From the NCBI RefSeq assembly GCF_965284335.1, contig NZ_OZ260076.1: a stretch of DNA of 64,000 bases, one strand, 5' to 3'. Positions 27,820-36,082 of this stretch are shown here, in pieces. The first letter of the stretch is position 1. Every line of letters starts with the position of its first letter. Made by a program: the position numbers and the translations under genes. The notes under the pieces are model-generated. The model saw nothing but the letters and a program-made list of their open reading frames with translations. It was not told the DNA's origin and made no database searches. This DNA comes from Tabrizicola_A sp965284335. GTDB taxonomy: Bacteria; Pseudomonadota; Alphaproteobacteria; Rhodobacterales; Rhodobacteraceae.

Positions 27820-28215
27820 TTACGGAATGACGGCGGTGGCCTCGATCTCCACCTTGGCCCGATCCTCGACCAAGGCCACCACCTGCAACAGCGCCATCGC
27901 CGGATAATGCCGCCCGATGATCTCTTTATAAACCGCACCCAAGCCCTTGAGATTGGTTAGATATTCGCTCTTGTCGGTCACATACCATGTCAGCCGCACC
28001 AGATGTTCGGGCTTGGCCCCCGCCTCGGCCAGCACCTCGACGATCGAGCGTAGAACCTGCGCGACCTGCCCCACGAAATCGTCGGTCTCAAACTCGCACT
28101 CGGCATTCCAGCCGATGATGCCGCCGGTGAACACCATCCGGCCCGTGGCCGCGACCCCGTTGGCATAGCCCTTGGCCGGCTTCCAATGCTTCGGGTGCAA
28201 GATTTCGTGGCTCAT
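27820..28215 (-). CDS. RidA family enamine/imine deaminase
   Basis: This 131-residue YjgF/YER057c/UK114-type protein starts MSHEILHPKHWKPAKGYANGV. The family Arg lies in HLVRLTWYVTDKSEY and a C-terminal Glu in VEIEATAVIP. Family members hydrolyse reactive enamines or imines to ketones and ammonia. In this operon it could release the amino group of the non-aromatic 2-amino-oxo-cyclohexene-type intermediate made from aminobenzoyl-CoA, which is an inference. The start overlaps the preceding thioesterase stop (ATGA). Confidence 0.88.
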   Translation of the reverse strand: MSHEILHPKHWKPAKGYANGVAATGRMVFTGGIIGWNAECEFETDDFVGQVAQVLRSIVEVLAEAGAKPEHLVRLTWYVTDKSEYLTNLKGLGAVYKEIIGRHYPAMALLQVVALVEDRAKVEIEATAVIP

Positions 28216-28625
28216 GCCGCCTCCTCCAGATGTGCCGCCAGCCGGGCGCGCATCGCCTCGGGCCAGCGCGCGGCCTTCATATTATCAATCCAGACCAGCG
28301 TCAGATGCACCCGCAGCCGCAACTCCCCGGCCGCCTGCCCGCTGATCTCCACCGTCACCGAACTGCCGCCGAGCTTGCGCACGACCAAGGTGAACAAAAC
28401 CTTATCCCCCAGCCGCGACGGCGCCACAAAATCGGCCTCGATATGCACCGTCGGCACACCGTTTTTCATGCCCTCACTGTGCATCTGGGCAAAGCTGCGC
28501 CCCACCTCATCGGCAAAGAAATTCTCGACGACCGAATTGGTCATCTCGAAATAGCGCGGGTAAAACACGATCCCCGCCGGATCACAGTGGTTGAACTCGA
28601 TCTGAATGGTGCGGCTGTAACTCAT
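28212..28625 (-). CDS. Hotdog-fold acyl-CoA thioesterase (4-hydroxybenzoyl-CoA thioesterase type)
   Basis: This 137-residue thioesterase carries the family motif EFNHCDPAGIVFYPRYFEM, whose Asp is catalytic in 4-hydroxybenzoyl-CoA thioesterases. It may hydrolyse stalled or mis-made aryl-CoA to free CoA. It overlaps both neighbouring genes by ATGA contacts (acyl-CoA dehydrogenase upstream, RidA downstream), so production of the three is tightly coupled. Confidence 0.9.
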   Translation of the reverse strand: MSYSRTIQIEFNHCDPAGIVFYPRYFEMTNSVVENFFADEVGRSFAQMHSEGMKNGVPTVHIEADFVAPSRLGDKVLFTLVVRKLGGSSVTVEISGQAAGELRLRVHLTLVWIDNMKAARWPEAMRARLAAHLEEAA

Positions 28626-29758
28626 CCCAAAATACTCCGCGCAATCACCACGCGCTGCACGTCAGAGGCACCTTCGTAAATCCGCAAGGCCCTGATTTCG
28701 CGGTACAAACTCTCCACCGCAAAGCCATGCCGCACCCCGTCGCCACCATGAAGCTGCACCGCCATGTCAATCACCTTCTGCGCGGCCTCGGTGGCGTAAA
28801 GCTTGGCCATCGCCGCCTCGCGGGTAATCCGCGCCTGCCCCATATCCTTGGCCCAAGCCGCGCGATAGATCAGCAAGGCCGCCGCATCAATCTGCACGGC
28901 CATATCCGCCAGATGCCCCTGCACCATCTGATAATCGCTGAGCCGCCCACCACCGGCCCGCACCCGACCCGCCCGCGCCAAGGCCTCATCCAGCGCGCGC
29001 CGCGCAAAGCCCAAGGCCGCCGCCCCCACGGTGGATCGGAACACATCCAAGACCGACATGGCAATCTTGAACCCCTCGCCGGGCTTGCCGATCAAGGCCC
29101 CCTCCGGCAACACCACGTCCTTCAACCCCAGATGCGCCAAAGGATGCGGCGCCATCACCTCGATGCGGTCGATCACCGAAAGCCCCGGCGTGTCCGCAGG
29201 CAGCAAAAAGGCCGAAAGCCCCTTGGCACCCGGCGCCTCGCCCGTGCGGGCAATGATCACATAGACATCGGCAATCCCGCCATTCGAGATATAGGTCTTT
29301 TCCCCATTCAAAACCCAGCCACCCTGCCCCCGGACCGCCACCGTCGCGGTCTGCGCCACATCCGACCCGGCCCCGGGCTCAGTCAGCGCAAAGCCCGAAA
29401 TCGCCGTCCCCGCCCGGGTGCGCGCCAGCCAGGCCCGCTGCGGCTCAGTGCCGAACAAAGACACCGCCCCCATGCCAAGCCCCTGCATGGCAAAGGCAAA
29501 ATCCGCCAGCCCATCATGGCGCGCCAAGATCTCGCGCGTCAGACACAGGGTCCGCACATCGAGGGCCTCGCCCAGCCCCGCCCCGGTCGGGCGCAACCAG
29601 CCCCCCGCCCCCAAAGCCGCCACCAGCCCCTTGCAGGCGCCGTCCACATCGCCATGGTCCACCGGCAAATGCCCCGCGCACCAGGCCTCCAGCCCCGCCG
29701 CATGGGCGCGGTGCCGCTCCTCAAAGAAAGGCCAGGTCAAAAAGCTCGTATCGGCCAT
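28622..29758 (-). CDS. Acyl-CoA dehydrogenase
   Basis: This 378-residue flavoprotein would oxidise an acyl-CoA intermediate of ring degradation. The FAD/substrate motif GFALTEPGAGSDVAQTATV, the WVLNGEKTYISNGG stretch and the QLHGGDGVRHG motif are present. The catalytic Glu is in RIYEGASDVQRVVIAR near the C-terminus. The ATG at 29758 is chosen over 29776. A repeat-type hairpin separates it from the upstream enoyl-CoA hydratase gene. Confidence 0.92.
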   Translation of the reverse strand: MADTSFLTWPFFEERHRAHAAGLEAWCAGHLPVDHGDVDGACKGLVAALGAGGWLRPTGAGLGEALDVRTLCLTREILARHDGLADFAFAMQGLGMGAVSLFGTEPQRAWLARTRAGTAISGFALTEPGAGSDVAQTATVAVRGQGGWVLNGEKTYISNGGIADVYVIIARTGEAPGAKGLSAFLLPADTPGLSVIDRIEVMAPHPLAHLGLKDVVLPEGALIGKPGEGFKIAMSVLDVFRSTVGAAALGFARRALDEALARAGRVRAGGGRLSDYQMVQGHLADMAVQIDAAALLIYRAAWAKDMGQARITREAAMAKLYATEAAQKVIDMAVQLHGGDGVRHGFAVESLYREIRALRIYEGASDVQRVVIARSILG

Positions 29759-29767
29759 GATTTCATC

Positions 29768-29812
29768 TGTTCCCAAATATCCCGCGGGGGTCCGGGGGCG
29801 CGAAGCCCCCGG
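29768..29812. repeat. Intergenic AATAT-core element with GC hairpin, inside the aryl-CoA operon
   Basis: TTCCCAAATATCCCGCGGGG is followed by CCGGGGGC and GCCCCCGG around a 5-base loop. It is a divergent relative of the CTTCCTCTTGG...AATACTCC elements elsewhere in the window. It lies between two operon genes, so it may act as a processing or partial termination site. Confidence 0.65.
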
Positions 29813-29832
29813 GGCTTGTCACGATCGGGCGC

Positions 29833-30645
29833 TCAATCGCCCTGAAACACCGGTTTCTCCTTGGCCACAAAGGCGTGATAGGCCCGCTCGAAATCGCGGG
29901 TCTGCATGCAGATCGCCTGCGCCTGCGCCTCCGCCTCGATGGCCTGCTCCAGCCCCATGTTCCATTCCTGGTTCAGCTGGGTCTTGGTCATCCCATGGGC
30001 AAAGGTCGGCCCGGCGGCGATGCGGGTCGCCAGCTTCCACGCCTCCGCCTCCAAGGCCTCAGGCGCATGAAGCGCGTTCCAAAAGCCCCAGCGCTCGCCC
30101 TCCTCGGCCCCCATCACCCGGCCCGTATACAAAAGCTCCGCCGCCCGGCCCTGACCGACGATGCGCGGCAACATGGCACAGGCCCCCATGTCACAGCCCG
30201 CAAGGCCCACCCGGGTGAAGAGGAACGCGCATTTCGCCTCCGGCGTCGCGATCCGCAGATCAGAGGCCATGGCCACAATCGCACCCGCCCCCACACAGAC
30301 CCCATCCACCGCCGCAATGATCGGCTTGCCGCAGCCGATCATCGCCTTGACCAGATCGCCCGTCATGCGGGTAAAGGCCAGAAGTTCCTTCATATCCATG
30401 CCGACCAGCGGGCCGATGATGTCATGCACATCGCCGCCCGAACAGAAATTCCCCCCGTTCGAGCCAAAGATCACCACGTCGATATCCTCGGCATAGACCA
30501 GCGCGCGGAAGGTGTCGCGCAGCTCGGCATAGGACTCAAAGGTCAGGGGGTTCTTGCGGTCGGGCCGGTTCAGCCGGATCGTCGCGATCCGGTCCTTGGC
30601 CTCCCACAGGAAATGTTCAGGCTTCAACCCGGCCATCTTGGTCAT
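29833..30645 (-). CDS. Enoyl-CoA hydratase/isomerase family protein
   Basis: This 270-residue crotonase-fold protein has the oxyanion-hole motif GGNFCSGGDVHDI at about residues 65-77. A second motif lies in FTRVGLAGCDMGACAMLPRIVG. In the aryl-CoA operon it would hydrate, or hydrolytically open, a ring-derived enoyl-CoA. The start overlaps the preceding MarR gene by ATGA. A second, distinct crotonase is encoded at 34203-34961, so the two probably act on different intermediates. Confidence 0.9.
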   Translation of the reverse strand: MTKMAGLKPEHFLWEAKDRIATIRLNRPDRKNPLTFESYAELRDTFRALVYAEDIDVVIFGSNGGNFCSGGDVHDIIGPLVGMDMKELLAFTRMTGDLVKAMIGCGKPIIAAVDGVCVGAGAIVAMASDLRIATPEAKCAFLFTRVGLAGCDMGACAMLPRIVGQGRAAELLYTGRVMGAEEGERWGFWNALHAPEALEAEAWKLATRIAAGPTFAHGMTKTQLNQEWNMGLEQAIEAEAQAQAICMQTRDFERAYHAFVAKEKPVFQGD

Positions 30646-31073
30646 GATTTCCCCATCCGTTTCAAGATCTCGGTCAAGGCGTCAAGATCGGCCTCGGTCA
30701 CAGCGGCAAACAGCTTGTCCACCTCCGCCTCATGGCCCGAGGCCATGGCCTCAAACGCCGCCAGCCCTTCGGCCGTCAGCGCAACAAAAACCGTGCGCCG
30801 GTCGCTGTCCGACGGCGTGCGCCGCACCAGCCCATCGGCCTCCAGCCGGTCCACCACCGCCGTGGCATTGCCGTTCGACACCAAAAGCATGCGGGACAAT
30901 TCGCTCATCGTCACGCCCTCGCGGCGGCGATAGAGCGCGGCCATCACGTCAAAGCGGGGCAGCGTGGTGTCGTGGTTCACCCGCAGATATTCGCGCAAGG
31001 TCGCCTCGCTCCCCCGCGTCACGCCCAAAAGGCGGATCCACATCTTCAGCCGCCGCTTGGACAGATCGCTCAT
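30642..31073 (-). CDS. MarR family transcriptional regulator of the aryl-CoA cluster
   Basis: This 143-residue winged-helix repressor-type protein has the MarR core: recognition region MSELSRMLLVSNGNATAVVDRLEADGLVRR and the wing DSDRRTVFVALTAEG. It is embedded in the operon between the SDR and enoyl-CoA hydratase genes with ATGA overlaps on both sides, so it probably regulates its own transcription. Aryl-CoA or acyl-CoA effectors are usual for such regulators. The palindrome AATTTCAAGCTTGAAATT at 34144-34161 is its likely operator (inference). Confidence 0.9.
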   Translation of the reverse strand: MSDLSKRRLKMWIRLLGVTRGSEATLREYLRVNHDTTLPRFDVMAALYRRREGVTMSELSRMLLVSNGNATAVVDRLEADGLVRRTPSDSDRRTVFVALTAEGLAAFEAMASGHEAEVDKLFAAVTEADLDALTEILKRMGKS

Positions 31074-31810
31074 AGCTCGCCCCCCGCGATGGTGATGGTC
31101 TGCCCGTTGATCCCCTCCGCCCCCGGCCCCGCGAGATAGAGCGCCGCCGCAGTCACCTCCGAGGGCTGGAAAAGCCGGTTCTGCGGGTTCATCCCCTCCA
31201 GCGCCGCCCGCGCCTCGGCCAGCGTCTTGCCGGTTTTCTCGGCAATCACCTGCACCGAATGGTCGGTCATCGGGGTATCCAGAAAGCCGGGACAAATCGC
31301 GTTCACCGTCACGGGCTTGCGCGCCACTTCCAGCGCCAATGATCGGCACATGCCGATCACCCCGTGCTTGGCCGCCGCATAGGGCGCCACCTTGGCATAG
31401 CCCTTCAATCCGGCGGTGGAGGCCACCGCAATCAGCCGCCCCCAGCCAGTGAACTGATTGAGCCCCGCGCGGAACGTCAGGAACACCCCCGTCAGGTTCA
31501 CCGCCAGCATGGCGTTCCATTGCGCGAGCGAGGTTTTCGCCATCACGGAACTATCAGCCGCGCCCGCATTGGCGATGACGATATCGACCGGCCCCGCCTC
31601 GTCGAACATCCGTTTCACGGATGCCTCCTCGGTCACATCGCCTGCCACGCAACGGATGCCCGCGGCCTTGGCCGCAACCGCCTGCAAGGCGTCCAGACGC
31701 CTGCCGGAAATCACCACCTCGGCCCCGGCGGCGGCAAAGCCAAGCGCAAGGTTCTCCCCCGCGCCCGAGCCGCCCCCGGTAATCAGCACCCGTTTGCCCT
31801 GCATGGTCAT
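31070..31810 (-). CDS. Short-chain dehydrogenase/reductase
   Basis: This 246-residue NAD(P)-dependent oxidoreductase has the Rossmann motif TGGGSGAGENLA, the NAG motif (VIANAGAAD) and a catalytic Ser in AVASTAG. The catalytic Tyr and Lys are in YAAAKHG. It probably interconverts a hydroxy and an oxo group on a ring-derived CoA thioester. It overlaps the stop of the monooxygenase/reductase gene (ATGA) and is therefore made with it. Confidence 0.92.
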   Translation of the reverse strand: MTMQGKRVLITGGGSGAGENLALGFAAAGAEVVISGRRLDALQAVAAKAAGIRCVAGDVTEEASVKRMFDEAGPVDIVIANAGAADSSVMAKTSLAQWNAMLAVNLTGVFLTFRAGLNQFTGWGRLIAVASTAGLKGYAKVAPYAAAKHGVIGMCRSLALEVARKPVTVNAICPGFLDTPMTDHSVQVIAEKTGKTLAEARAALEGMNPQNRLFQPSEVTAAALYLAGPGAEGINGQTITIAGGEL

Positions 31811-34095
31811 GCCCTGATCTGCTCCTGTTGCCGCTCGCGCAGGCGGAACATCAGGTCGCGACCGCCCTTGTAGGGGGCAGGCCACTCCGTCGCCTCATCG
31901 CCCTGCGCCACCGCAGCATGCAACGTCCAGTAAGGATCGGCCAGATGCATCCGCGCAAGGCAAACCAGATCGGCGCGGCCCGCCATCAGGATGCCGTTCA
32001 CCTGATCGTAATCGCTGATATTGCCCACCGTCATGGTGGCAATCCCGGCCTCGTTCTTGATCCGATCGCTGAACGGGGTCTGGAACATCCGCCCATAAAT
32101 CGGCTTTTCCGCCGGATCGGTCTGGCCTGACGAGACGTCGATGATATCGGCCCCCGCCGCCCGGAACATCCGGGCAATCGCCACCGCCTCATCGGGCGTC
32201 ACGCCGCCGTCAATCCAGTCATGGGCGCTGATGCGCACGCTCATCGGCTTGGCTGCAGGCCAGACCGCGCGCATGGCGGCAAAGACCTCCAGAGGATAGC
32301 GCATGCGGTTTTCTAGCGAGCCGCCATAATCATCGGTCCGCTTGTTGGTGATGGGGCTGATGAAGGTCGCCAGCAAATAGCCATGCGCGGCATGCATCTC
32401 GATCATGTCGACACCCGCCCGCGCGGCCATTTCGGTGGCGGCCACGAACTCGGCCTTCACCCGGTCCATATCGGCGCGGTCCATCGCCTTGGGCGCGGCA
32501 TTGGCGGGCTTGTAGGGCAGCGCGCTTGCCGCCATGGTCGGCCAATTGCCCGACGGCAACGGCGCATCAATCCCGCCCTCCCACGGCACGCAGGTTGACC
32601 CCTTCCGCCCCGCATGGCCGATCTGGATGCAGAGCTTCGCCGTCGTCTCGGCATGGATGAAATCGGCCAGCCGCTTCCACGCCGCCTCATGTTCGGGCGC
32701 ATAAAGCCCCGGGCAACCGGGAGTGATGCGGCCCTCGGGGCTGACACAGGTCATTTCGGCATAGATCAGCCCCGCGCCCCCCTTGGCGCGCTCGGCGTAA
32801 TGCACGAAATGCCAATCGGTTGGGCAACCATCCACCGCCTTATATTGCGCCATCGGTGACAGCACGATGCGGTTCTTCAGGGTCATCTCACGCAGTTTGA
32901 AGGGCGCGAACATGGGCTTGCGCCCCGGCTTGCCGCCCTCTTGCGCCTGATACCAATCCTCCGACTGCGCCAGCCAATCCTTATCCCGCAGCCGCAGGTT
33001 TTCATGGGAAATCCGCTGGCTGCGGGTCAGCAAGGAATAGGTGAACTGCGGCATCGGCATATCCAGATACCGCTCCACCTGCTCGAACCACTCCAGTGAG
33101 TTGCGCGCCGCCGATTGCAGGCGCAACACCTCCACCCGCCGCTCGTCCTGATAGCGCTGGAACGCCGCCTCCATCGTCGGCTCGGAATGCAGGTAATCGG
33201 CCAGCGCAATCGCGCTGTCAAAGGCCAGACGCGTGCCCGAGCCGATGGAATAATGCCCCGTCGCCGCCGCATCGCCCATCAAAACGACATTGCCATTATA
33301 CCACCGCTCACACAGCACGCGCGGAAACTGCATCCACACCGCCGAGCCCCGCAGATGCGCGGCATTCGACATCAGATCATGGCCGCCCAGATGCCGCTCA
33401 AAGATCTTGCGGCAGATCTCCACCGTCTCTTCCTTGGACATGGAGGCAAAGCCCGCCCGGTCCCAGGTGTCGGGCATGCAATCGACGATGAAGGTCGCGG
33501 TCTTGTCGTCGAACTGATAGACATGGGCCCAGAACCAGCCCCATTCGGTTTTCTCGAAGATGAACGTGAACGCGTCGTCAAACTTCTGATGCGTGCCCAA
33601 CCAGACGAATTTCACCAGACGCTGATCAATGTCGGGCTTGAACACATCGGCATATTCGCGCCGCACCACGCTGTTGATGCCATCGGTCGCCACCACCAGA
33701 TCGTATTCGGTGCGGTATTCCTCGGCCGTCTTGAACTCGGCCTCGAACTGCATCTTCACGCCCAATTCCCGCGCGCGCTCTTGCAAAATGATCAGCATCT
33801 GCTTGCGCCCGATCCCGGCAAAGCCATGCCCGCCCGAGACCGACCGCTCGGTGCCCCGCACCACGGCGATATCGTCCCAATAGGAGAAATGGCTGCGAAT
33901 CGTGTCGGTCGATTTCGGGTCATTGCGCTGCATCCGCCCCAGCGCATCATCCGACAGCACCACCCCCCAGCCAAAGGTGTCATTGGCCTTGTTGCGCTCC
34001 AAAACCGTCACATCATGCGAGGGGTCGCGCAGCTTCATCGAGATCGCAAAGTAAAGACCGGCGGGACCGCCCCCAAGGCAAAGAATCTTCATCAT
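31807..34095 (-). CDS. Fused FAD monooxygenase and old-yellow-enzyme-type reductase (2-aminobenzoyl-CoA monooxygenase/reductase or salicylyl-CoA 5-hydroxylase type)
   Basis: This 762-residue bifunctional flavoprotein would hydroxylate and then dearomatise an aryl-CoA. Residues 1 to about 375 form a PHBH-type FAD monooxygenase (opening ILCLGGGPAGLYFAISMK, FAD motif VLMGDAAATGHYSIGSG). Residues from about 395 form an FMN/NADH:flavin oxidoreductase domain (KNRIVLSPMAQYKA, MHAAHGYLLATFISP, NKRTDDYGGSLENR). Length and order match 2-aminobenzoyl-CoA monooxygenase/reductase described from Azoarcus. The same architecture is also annotated as salicylyl-CoA 5-hydroxylase. The kyn genes and RidA favour anthranilate as the source. 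It is the first gene of the minus-strand operon. Confidence 0.9.
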   Translation of the reverse strand: MMKILCLGGGPAGLYFAISMKLRDPSHDVTVLERNKANDTFGWGVVLSDDALGRMQRNDPKSTDTIRSHFSYWDDIAVVRGTERSVSGGHGFAGIGRKQMLIILQERARELGVKMQFEAEFKTAEEYRTEYDLVVATDGINSVVRREYADVFKPDIDQRLVKFVWLGTHQKFDDAFTFIFEKTEWGWFWAHVYQFDDKTATFIVDCMPDTWDRAGFASMSKEETVEICRKIFERHLGGHDLMSNAAHLRGSAVWMQFPRVLCERWYNGNVVLMGDAAATGHYSIGSGTRLAFDSAIALADYLHSEPTMEAAFQRYQDERRVEVLRLQSAARNSLEWFEQVERYLDMPMPQFTYSLLTRSQRISHENLRLRDKDWLAQSEDWYQAQEGGKPGRKPMFAPFKLREMTLKNRIVLSPMAQYKAVDGCPTDWHFVHYAERAKGGAGLIYAEMTCVSPEGRITPGCPGLYAPEHEAAWKRLADFIHAETTAKLCIQIGHAGRKGSTCVPWEGGIDAPLPSGNWPTMAASALPYKPANAAPKAMDRADMDRVKAEFVAATEMAARAGVDMIEMHAAHGYLLATFISPITNKRTDDYGGSLENRMRYPLEVFAAMRAVWPAAKPMSVRISAHDWIDGGVTPDEAVAIARMFRAAGADIIDVSSGQTDPAEKPIYGRMFQTPFSDRIKNEAGIATMTVGNISDYDQVNGILMAGRADLVCLARMHLADPYWTLHAAVAQGDEATEWPAPYKGGRDLMFRLRERQQEQIRA

Positions 34096-34143
34096 GTCCT
34101 CCTAAAGGCGCGTTTGAGGGCAAGCCTGTCACCGGCCGAAAAC

Positions 34144-34161
34144 AATTTCAAGCTTGAAATT
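34144..34161. promoter_or_regulatory. Palindromic candidate operator in the divergent aryl-CoA promoter
   Basis: AATTTCAAGCTTGAAATT is an 18-bp perfect palindrome midway between the divergent starts at 34095 and 34203. A further half-site CTTGAA lies at 34167-34172. The core is identical to the site in front of kynU. Size and symmetry suit a MarR dimer. Confidence 0.72.
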
Positions 34162-34202
34162 TCTATCTTGAATAATTTGTCGCATCCGCCCAAAGTATCG
34201 GC

Positions 34203-34961
34203 ATGGAACAGGTCATCGTCGAACAGCATCCCGGCTGGGTGAAACTCACCCTGAACCGCCCCGAGGCGAAGAACGCGCTCAACACCGCCGTTCTGGCCCG
34301 GCTGGCCGAGGTCTTGGCCGAGGCCGCGGCCAACCCCGCCATCCGCGCCGCCCTGATCTGCGGCGCGAACGGCAATTTCGCTGCCGGGGCCGACATCACC
34401 GAGATCGAGGGCAAGACCGCCGCCGAAGGCGCGGTTGACCCGCGCAAGGGCCATTGGGCCACGATCCGCGCTTTTCCGAAACCGCTCGTCGCCGCCGTCG
34501 ATGGCTTTGGCCTCGGCGGCGGGTTCGAGCTTGCCCTCATGGCCGACATGATCGTGCTTGGGGCGGACGCAAAACTCGGCCTGCCCGAAACCAACCTTGG
34601 CCTCATCCCCGGCGCGGGCGGCGCGCAGCGCCTTCTGGCGCTGGTGGGTCGCGCGCGGGCCACACGCATGGTTCTCGGCGGCGAAATCATTGACGCCTCA
34701 ACCGCTTACGACTGGGGCATCGCCGCATGGCTGGCAAGCGGCCCCGCGCTGCCCGAGGCCGAAGCGCTCATTGTACGTCTGTGCAAACGCGCGCCCCTCG
34801 CGCTGCAAGCCGCCAAATCCACGCTGGTCGCAGGCGACGAGAAAGCGCTTGCGCTGCCCGAGGAGCGCGCGGCCTTCGAACGCCTCCTCGACAGCGCCGA
34901 CAAGGCCGAAGGCATCCGCGCCTTCCGTGACAAACGCAAACCCGAGTTCAAGGGCCAATGA
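34203..34961 (+). CDS. Enoyl-CoA hydratase
   Basis: This 252-residue crotonase-family hydratase adds water to an enoyl-CoA. The motif NGNFAAGADITEI lies near residues 57-69, the glycine-rich AVDGFGLGGGFELALMADM follows, and the active-site region LPETNLGLIPGAGGAQRLL is intact. It heads the plus-strand arm of the divergent cluster and overlaps the next gene by 4 bases. A general beta-oxidation role is possible, but the context points to ring-derived intermediates. Confidence 0.93.
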   Translation: MEQVIVEQHPGWVKLTLNRPEAKNALNTAVLARLAEVLAEAAANPAIRAALICGANGNFAAGADITEIEGKTAAEGAVDPRKGHWATIRAFPKPLVAAVDGFGLGGGFELALMADMIVLGADAKLGLPETNLGLIPGAGGAQRLLALVGRARATRMVLGGEIIDASTAYDWGIAAWLASGPALPEAEALIVRLCKRAPLALQAAKSTLVAGDEKALALPEERAAFERLLDSADKAEGIRAFRDKRKPEFKGQ

Positions 34962-36082
34962 CCCCTCCCACCCCCATCATCGGCGTCATCGGCCTTGGCA
35001 CCATGGGCCTCGGCATCGCGCAGGTCTACGCCGCCGCAGGCTTTCCCGTCATCGCCACCGATGCCCATGCCCCCGCCCGCGACAGCGCCCGCGACCGCAT
35101 GGATCAGGCTCTTGCCGCCCGCGTCAGCGCCGGCAAACTGACCGAGGCCGCCCGCGCCGCCACGCTCTCCCAGCTCACCATCGCCGGAACCCTCGCCGAG
35201 TTTGCCCCCTGCGATCTGGTGATCGAAGCCATCGTCGAAGAGCGCGCGGCCAAGCAGGACCTCTTCCGCCAGCTCGAAACCATCCTCCGCCCCGACGGCA
35301 TCCTCGCCACCAACACCTCCTCGATCCCGGTGCGCGACATTGCGGCAGGCCTCGCCCATCCGGCCCGCGTGCTGGCGTTGCACTTCTTCAATCCCCCCAG
35401 CGCGATGAAACTGGTGGAACTCGCACCGCATGACGAAAGCTTAACGCAACACATCAACACCGCCCGGCAAATCACGGAAAAAACTGGAAAAACCGTCATT
35501 CAATGCCCCGACCGCCCGGGCTTCATCGTCAACCGCTGCGCGCGCCCCTTCTACGGCGAGGCGCTCGCCCTTCTGGCCGAGGGCCGCACGCCTTCCGACA
35601 TTGACGCCGCCATGCTCGCCGCCGGATACCGCCTTGGGCCCCTCTCGCTCGTTGACCTCATTGGCGCCGACATCAACCTCGCCGCCACCCGCGGCATGTA
35701 TGCCGCCATGGGCAACCACCCGCGCTATCACGTCTTTCCCGCCCTCGAGGCGCAGGTCGCCGCAGGCCATCTCGGCCGCAAATCCGGCCAAGGCTTCCTC
35801 CACCCCGCCCAACCCGGCCCCGCCCCCGCCGATGCCGCCGAAATCGCGCTCCGCATCGAATCCACCCTCATCAACGAGGCGCATTGGCTCCTCGCCGAGG
35901 GCGGCACCACGCCTGACGGCATCGACACCGCGATGCGGCTCGGCCTCAACTTCCCGCGCGGCCCCTTCGAGGCGCTGGCGCTTCACGGCCGCCCCGCCGT
36001 CCTCCAAACCCTCGCGCGCCTCCACGCCGCGGCCCCCCAGCCGCTCAAGGCCCGCTACACCCCAGCCCCCGGATTGGCCTGA
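34958..36082 (+). CDS. 3-hydroxyacyl-CoA dehydrogenase
   Basis: This 374-residue NAD-dependent enzyme oxidises 3-hydroxyacyl-CoA to the 3-oxo form. The Rossmann motif GVIGLGTMGLGIAQVYAAAG opens the protein, and LATNTSSIPV and ALHFFNPPSAMKLVEL mark the active-site region. The two C-terminal helical domains are present (PGFIVNRCARPFYGEAL, RLGPLSLVDLIGAD). It overlaps its neighbours by 4 bases upstream and 1 base downstream. The following thiolase step has no gene in this window. Confidence 0.93.
   Translation: MTPPTPIIGVIGLGTMGLGIAQVYAAAGFPVIATDAHAPARDSARDRMDQALAARVSAGKLTEAARAATLSQLTIAGTLAEFAPCDLVIEAIVEERAAKQDLFRQLETILRPDGILATNTSSIPVRDIAAGLAHPARVLALHFFNPPSAMKLVELAPHDESLTQHINTARQITEKTGKTVIQCPDRPGFIVNRCARPFYGEALALLAEGRTPSDIDAAMLAAGYRLGPLSLVDLIGADINLAATRGMYAAMGNHPRYHVFPALEAQVAAGHLGRKSGQGFLHPAQPGPAPADAAEIALRIESTLINEAHWLLAEGGTTPDGIDTAMRLGLNFPRGPFEALALHGRPAVLQTLARLHAAAPQPLKARYTPAPGLA

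Noticed and set aside
33115..34242. Long plus-strand frame opposite the fused monooxygenase/reductase
   Set aside because: It mirrors the third-position GC bias of the real gene, has His/Arg-rich composition and no recognisable motif.
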